Position numbers and translations under genes: made by a program. A DNA stretch of 64,000 nucleotides from Margaritifera margaritifera (taxonomy: Eukaryota; Mollusca; Bivalvia; Unionida; Margaritiferidae). The first letter of the stretch is position 1, and every line of letters begins with the position of its first letter. A model generated the notes under the pieces. It was not told the origin of the DNA, ran no database searches, and worked only from the letters and a program-made list of their open reading frames with translations. Positions 59,151-64,000 of this stretch are shown here, one piece after another. The stretch lies in assembly GCA_029931535.1 (NCBI GenBank), contig JAQPZY010001626.1, positions 5,162,501-5,226,500 on the forward strand. The letters run 5' to 3'.

Positions 59151-59882
59151 TTAGGAAGGAATTCCCATATTATGATTCGGTAAACTGATATGCATAAGAA
59201 ATTCCTTGTAAGCTGACCAGATACCCCAATGGATCCAGGATGAAAGAGCCTGAGTGGAGATATGGTCCCTTCCTTCTTTGAGCATTATGAACAAGCAAGA
59301 TATGCAAAAGAAATTCATGTGGGCATGGGTTAATTCCTCATAGACTGAGCAGATACCCCAAAAGATCCAGGATGAAAGAGCCCGAGTGGAAATACGGTCC
59401 CTTTCTTCTTTGAGCAGTAAGAACAAGTGAGATCTCCCTCTTTTGATTGGCAAAGAACAATTCAAGTACCACTTCAATGCCCTAATGGGATCACAAAGAT
59501 CTCCTGGGAAACAAAGGTCCAATGAAGTCAGTTTTTCAAAATGAAAGAATTATTTCCCATGAGCAGGATGCCTGTTCTTAGCAATGAAAGCAGGGGCCAT
59601 GATCAGAGAAACAGAACCGTAGTAGCAAAACTGCAAATAGATCATGTAAACCCTTTAGGCACAAATTTCACTGATTCTGCCTGCTTTGGTGACTAGGAAG
59701 CAGATCTTATAGAAAAGATGAATCAGCAAGGCTTTAGACAGTAGTTTCAACCATGTCAAAACCGACGTATGGTTCCATGGACAAAGGGCCAAGGTCTTCA
59801 GTTGAGACAAATCAAAGTTGGCAAGAAAGTTGAAGAGGTTTTTGTTCTGGCCCATGTTCTCCCTTCCATGATAGCAAAACAT
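59151..59882 (-). pseudogene. Tyrosine recombinase of DIRS copy D, with internal duplication
   Basis: The minus strand shows CYHGRENMGQNKNLFNFLAN, an Arg-box KAGRISEICA, then GDLCDPIRALKWYLNCSLPI, KRGRSHLFLLLKEERDRIST and RALSSWIFWGIC. The last part is repeated in tandem (LKEGRDHISTQALSSWIHW), a duplication of about 130 bp at 59.18-59.43 kb. The family pattern DP.RAL..YL..T is clear. The C-terminal HxxR and Tyr were not found. Frameshifted and inactive. Confidence 0.82.
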
Positions 59883-60399
59883 GTTACAGATTGTAAAATG
59901 GTAGCTCCTGATAGTGATTACAGCTAACTTCCTCCTCTAAAAGCCATAGGAGGAAGTTAGCCATTTGTGGTACTGATGCTTTTAAAAAAAATGTTTCTGT
60001 GCTCGCACAACTGGAAGAAGATTCACCTCATAGGCTTTTGGAGTGCTGGACCTCAATCCACCATTTGTTCACGGAAATGTTATTTTCTGAGGGTTTGTTT
60101 GATATGAGCCAGTCATGAAGGTTCAGGATTCTTGGTTGCGATGGAAAACATGATTCTGGGTGTTGTTGATCCACGATATTTTCTGCTTGTGGGGAACAAT
60201 CAGGATAAGTATGCACTCTGATGTCCTTGCCTTCTAAGGGTTGGGGCAAAGGCATATACAATGAGACCTTTCCTGATTGGAGAAAGAGCATTGACTAACC
60301 AGGCTTTTTTTTTTGGGGGGGGGTGGTGGGAGTTTTGGCATTCTACCTTGTTGGAAAAAGGTCCACTATGGGTAGACCCTTACAGGCACAGATTTGACC

Positions 60400-60565
60400 G
60401 AAGACCAGGGGGTGAATGGACCATCGATTGTGAAACACTCGATTCTTTCATTGACTGAAGACCAGGGGGTGAATGGACCATCAATTGACTGAAGACCAGG
60501 GGGTGAATGGACCATCAATTGACTGAAGACAGGGGGTGAATGGACCATCAATTGTGAAACACTCA
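60400..60565. repeat. 36-bp tandem repeat, about 4 copies, in DIRS copy D
   Basis: The unit gactgaagaccagggggtga plus atggaccatcaatt. It sits at the same relative place (between recombinase and RNase H) as the 32-bp array of copy B, but the unit is different. Confidence 0.9.
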
Positions 60566-60940
60566 ATTCATTGACAGTGAGACTGGGACATACAGCCTGA
60601 CTTGGGTGTGGTGTACCTGAATGTGGATTTGTTGATAATTACACCACCTGAGAAAATCCCAAGCAAGAAGGCATAGATCTGAGGACTCGGTTTCCCATGT
60701 CTTTGCAGATGACTGACAAAGGCAGTGGTAGTGGAAGGAAACAGAACATTCTTCCCAGATCATATCTCCTGCAACAACTGAATGGCTTTCACTTGCTTTT
60801 ATCTCAGGAGATTGGTGTGTATGGACTGCTCCAGAAGGGGCAAAACCCTGCCCAGTGAGGAGGGCAGGTGATGGGCACTCTAGCCAGTCATACTGGCATC
60901 CATGTGAATCAAGACTTCTGGTGGCTGGTGCTGAAAACAA
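60563..60940 (-). pseudogene. RNase H region of DIRS copy D
   Basis: One minus-strand frame reads VLIHMDASMTGWSAHHLPSS, the first RNase H Asp block, continuing LGRVLPLLEQSIHTNLLR. It parallels ICIDASMADWGAHLLPS in copy A. A frameshift separates it from the ORF further downstream. Confidence 0.78.
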
Positions 60941-61049
60941 TGCCTGCTGTAAGCTATAAGAGGTCGTCTCACCTGTTGAGGTGGAGCCATATGTAATCTG
61001 AAGCTCTGATCATTTACTCGAGTTGGCAAAGGTTAAGTTGTTCTGAAAT

Positions 61050-61985
61050 AGAAAGAGTACAGACTTTAAAATGGGTAATTTTACCAAATTTGCATCTCAT
61101 TTGTGTTCCATTTACTATCCATTTACATTCCAATCACATTTCATATATCATCTCATCATATTTTGTTTATGGTCTCTGAAATAATGCATTCAGATTTTGC
61201 ATTTATAGCTTCCATCATCGTTTCCTTTCTTTTTCACTCATCTGGAATGAAATGGAAATGCATTTACTGAAGTCAAATTTTCCCTTTTCAAGAGAGTTAT
61301 GGGGAGAGAACTACAGCTTTCATATCTTATCTTATTAAATGTGTGCTTTAAATAAAATAGCAAATGCATAAAATGCAAAAGACATAATATAACTGCAACT
61401 ACAATATGTGTATAAATATAGTTGCAGAATATTTGTCAGTAAATAAAAAAAAAAATATTGCATAGATACAGCTACTAGATTTATCTATGTGACAACAGTA
61501 TGTTAACCTTGTAAAATTTTTATTAACCTCTGTTGAATTTGTATTCTTGTATGCGACAGATGTTAACCTTGTTGATTATTTATTACTTACATGTACATTT
61601 GTTTTAATTAATGGGCCATAATGTAAACTAGCTGTTAGATAATTATGTAACTCTGGATAAATACAGGATATTATTATTATTACTGGTGTTGATGTCATCA
61701 CATCAATGGTGGTTGATTTTTATGCCTGCCTCGACAGAAACAATGTCATGGCTTGTAAGGGGTGAAAAACTGTCTGTCAGTGTGAAGAATCTGATCCTGG
61801 ATTATTATGTGAAAGGGCTTTCAACTTAGGAAATTTAGCAGCAGCTTGCAAATAATCGATTTTCAAATTTATTCATGAAAATGCATATGTGTTTTGTTCC
61901 ATTTTTGTTCATCATTCAGCATTCTGCATTTGCATTCTCCATTTTCTACAAAATGCATTCATTTCATTTGCATGTGGGGTCTCAC
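61050..61985 (-). mobile_element. Dispersed repeat family R, copy 4 (inverted)
   Basis: It contains atgggtaattttaccaaatt, 'gcatttactgaagtcaaatt' (one copy of the segment amplified at 21.0-22.2 kb), 'tcttatcttattaa.tgtgtgctt', 'ataactgcaactacaatatg' and 'tcacatcaatggtggttgat'. It separates the RNase H and RT pieces of DIRS copy D, so it inserted after D. Confidence 0.7.
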
Positions 61986-62049
61986 ATGTGAGTGGCCCAA
62001 AGCAGGAAGACCTATTGTTGTGTTAAGGGGTTCATGGACTGATATTCAA

Positions 62050-62451
62050 CTATCCAAAAGGATAGAAGACACCACAAGGGCAAGTGCTGTAGCACAATCT
62101 TGAAGAAGGCAAAGCCAATTGACATAGCTTGTGAACTGCATGTCTGTAAAAGTGAAAAGTTAGGACATGGTAAAATCGGGTGTCCCTACTGAAAATGAAT
62201 CTGAGGCAAAATGAAAGGAATGAGGGATTTTGGATGATGTTGTCAACGTAGTTTGATTTCAGGAATGTGGACATAGACATGGACCTGGATGTAGGGACCC
62301 TGGAAACAAGCCTCAGAAATTTCCAAGAAGGCCTCTTAATGAAATATGAAGCCACACAGCTTGCAGGTCTGAGCTGGATGTATAAGGTTTCACTTGAAGG
62401 GTGTTGGGGGTCTACCTCAGGGTCTCTACCATAGCTTTGGTGCTCATGCAT
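62050..62451 (-). pseudogene. Reverse transcriptase fragment of DIRS copy D
   Basis: The minus-strand ORF reads DPQHPSSETLYIQLRPASCV, then FIKRPSWKFLRLVSRVPTSR (the WKFLRF block) and SMSMSTFLKSNYVDNIIQNP in place of YLDD. The active-site box reads YVDN. The LPFG block is mutated. A short deletion separates the blocks compared with copy B. Confidence 0.78.
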
Positions 62452-62702
62452 TTTTGTGGAGGAGAGTATCTATAGTGAGTTGTTGAAGTCATTCTCCCAC
62501 TGGGATGTTGGAAAAAGGCAGCATGAAAATAGCACCATTTTCTGCAGAAAGCAGGGCAGTGGGCAGAACTGGGCCAAAATCGGTCATTCTCTTCCTGTAC
62601 TATGTTGTCTCTTACTCGAGAAAACTAGGCCCTTGCTGAGGAGTAAAAATTGCAGGATGATTCCCCTGTCAGGAGTACCTTAGTGGGGTCCTTCCTGTTT
62701 CT

Positions 62703-63710
62703 CTCATGGTTTGTAAAGGTAAAATATGACAAAATTCAAGAACTTTTCAAGCACTTTTCAAGGACTTTATTTTGAGTTTCAAGGAGTCTTATATCTGAAC
62801 TCACCATTGATATCTACATTTTGAACAACCTTCAGACTGACTTGTCGCTCATGTAACTGCATTTTCCTCTACCAATAAAGTTTACTAATGTAGGGACAAT
62901 AAACAAAATGTCAAACTAAATGTCAAACTAACATTTGCAGATGTTGACTGTGTAGTCGAAGCTGCCTCAGATGGGGGTGGGGGTAACATCAATCCAACCA
63001 TTAATTTATCGTAATGTGACTCTATCTTAGATATAATGTCAGTGTCTCTGGAACATGTCTTGATTTGTCTGTTTTTATTCCAAAACAATCCAAACTCATT
63101 GCTGGCATTAACGCTTCAATTTTCTGGTGTTTTGCACCCTTACAGTGTGAGTTAAGAGCACTCTCACCCATAGTCCCAATGTTTATAACTTTGTTGCACA
63201 CACAACACAAAGTTTTATGTCTGTCCTGGGTCTCCTAAACCCACTTATAGCAGCCTATCCATTCATGATTAAAAACACACTTCCCTGGCAGCATTTTCAT
63301 GTAGAAATCAGTCACCTTTCTGTTCCATCATATGCTTTTCTTCAAAACAAGGTCACGAAATGCGAGGTAAGAAAGAGAAAGCTGCTATATTGCCATTCCC
63401 ACAATGCTGCTAAATGGAAATATTGAGTAATCTCCCTTTTCTTAGTTACCGACCAAGCCACAAAAAGTAAAAGGCATATAGACGATCGGACATTTTCTGC
63501 AATTTTTGCACCAAGGTTTCTTTTTTAAAAAAAAATTTGTCTTTTATTTTCTTAGAAATTCAAGCACTTTATAAGGATTTTTGCTCATTTTCAAGCACTT
63601 TTTCCCACTGACATTAAAAATAAGCACTTTTCAAGAGGATTTTCAAAAAATAAGCACTTTTCATCCAGCAGTTGAAAATTCAAGTACTATTCAAATCTGT
63701 ACGAACCCTG
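62703..63710 (-). mobile_element. hAT-like element nested in DIRS copy D
   Basis: The right end tgtacgaaccctg is the inverse of a CAGGGTTCGTACA-type hAT terminus; the left end reads catggtttgta. Subterminal 'tcaagcacttttcaaggact' repeats occur at both ends. The DIRS sequence is interrupted at 'gtttctct' and resumes with 'tctctgtttcctcttgggaa' (compare copy A at 4.20 kb), so the short duplication tctct marks the insertion. It encodes a zinc-finger fragment on the minus strand (62.89-63.24 kb). Confidence 0.7.
62885..63240 (-). pseudogene. hAT transposase N-terminal zinc-finger fragment
   Basis: The minus strand reads ETQDRHKTLCCVCNKVINIG, then TMGESALNSHCKGAKHQKIE. C-x2-C ... MGE.AL.SH..G.KHQ is the BED/U1-like zinc finger found at the start of one group of hAT transposases. 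After a frame change a Ser/Thr/Pro-rich linker follows (PPPPSEAASTTQSTSANV). A stop precedes ETQD. The catalytic and dimerisation domains are missing. Confidence 0.75.
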
Positions 63711-63714
63711 TCTC

Positions 63715-64000
63715 TGTTTCCTCTTGGGAAATGAAGGCAGCACTCTGGGTTGTGAGAGGTTTGCCCATTTGGTGGCCTGGTTCCTAACCTCCTTTATGTG
63801 GCCATGAAATAGGAGGTTGAAAGACAAAGACTGAGATCTGAGGGTTGCCTTGTGGTGGTCTCTGAGCAGCATGGATGTGGATAGGAATGTATCTCTCTCT
63901 GTTAGCTGGAGGTTAACAAAAGCAGCTATAGAACTGGAGTGAGTGTTGAGTTGCCCTGTTGAGTATACAACCCATGTGTGAGATTCCCTGGCATGTCTGT
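63715..64000 (-). pseudogene. Gag-like remnant of DIRS copy D at window edge
   Basis: The plus-strand text 'ctctctgttagctggaggtt ... cagctatagaactgg ... cccatgtgtgagattccctg gcatgtctg' aligns with 18.56-18.68 kb of copy B (tctttctgccagttgtagat ... actcccacgcatgtctg). The element therefore extends past 64,000. Confidence 0.6.

Larger units (their letters stand above)
58879..64000 (-). mobile_element. DIRS-like retrotransposon copy D (continues beyond right edge)
   Basis: The 3' terminus at 58.88 kb (tttcttcagtaacacttacc and catgcaaatccagcccttcc) is the inverse of the right ends of A-C. On the minus strand, gag (right edge, about 63.7-64.0 kb, aligned with 18.5-18.7 kb of copy B), RT (62.05-62.45 kb), RNase H (60.56-60.94 kb) and tyrosine recombinase (59.15-59.88 kb) follow in DIRS order. 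It is interrupted by a hAT-like insertion at about 62.7-63.7 kb and a family R copy at 61.05-61.97 kb, located between RT and RNase H. Frameshifted throughout. Confidence 0.82.

Overview
This is a window of animal nuclear DNA, AT-rich, intron-rich and full of repeats. It is not bacterial, phage or organellar. The organism is probably a mollusc, perhaps a bivalve. That is an inference from three things: a tRNA-derived SINE whose 3' tail (GGCATTAAACCC followed by CACTCACT) resembles molluscan SINEs, DIRS-type retrotransposons, and degenerate arrays of the 'cagtgaccttgaccttttgaccccaaaatcaatagg' kind seen in marine invertebrates.

The one host gene I recognise lies on the minus strand. Eleven phase-compatible exons between 58,738 and 9,785 encode about 558 consecutive residues of the C-terminal part of RNA polymerase II-associated protein 1 (RPAP1). 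The exons total 1,674 nt inside about 49 kb. The upstream exons (N-terminal half) lie beyond the right edge. The short final exon was not found.

Most of the rest is intronic repeat DNA. Four copies of one DIRS-like tyrosine-recombinase retrotransposon family are present, all on the minus strand, which is the sense strand of RPAP1: A (about 3.2-7.5 kb, lacks its 3' part), B (14.35-20.7 kb, nearly full length), C (27.83-30.73 kb, internal deletion with clear inverted termini) and D (58.88 kb to the right edge). All are broken by stops and frameshifts. Younger elements are nested in three of them: a 652-bp TIR element in B, a tRNA-SINE in C and a hAT-like remnant in D.

Other mobile DNA includes three copies of an AGGTGGCGCT TIR element (one reduced to 121 bp), a Tigger/pogo-type remnant with TIRs, a hAT pseudogene near 47.5 kb, a 258-bp hAT-type MITE with near-perfect 8-bp target duplications, a LINE C-terminal fragment, a LINE ORF1 remnant, a second tRNA-SINE, and a 0.6-2 kb dispersed family seen four or five times.

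The window is also rich in tandem arrays with units of 21, 33, 39, 41, 44, 54, 55, 56 and 80 bp. Two have a visible origin. The 80-bp array at 24.8-25.6 kb grew out of an RPAP1 exon/intron boundary, and the 56-bp array at 21.0-22.2 kb grew out of one segment of the dispersed family. The long ORFs in these arrays follow from the repeats and are not treated as genes. All homology statements come from reading the sequence and recalling protein families; no database search was run.
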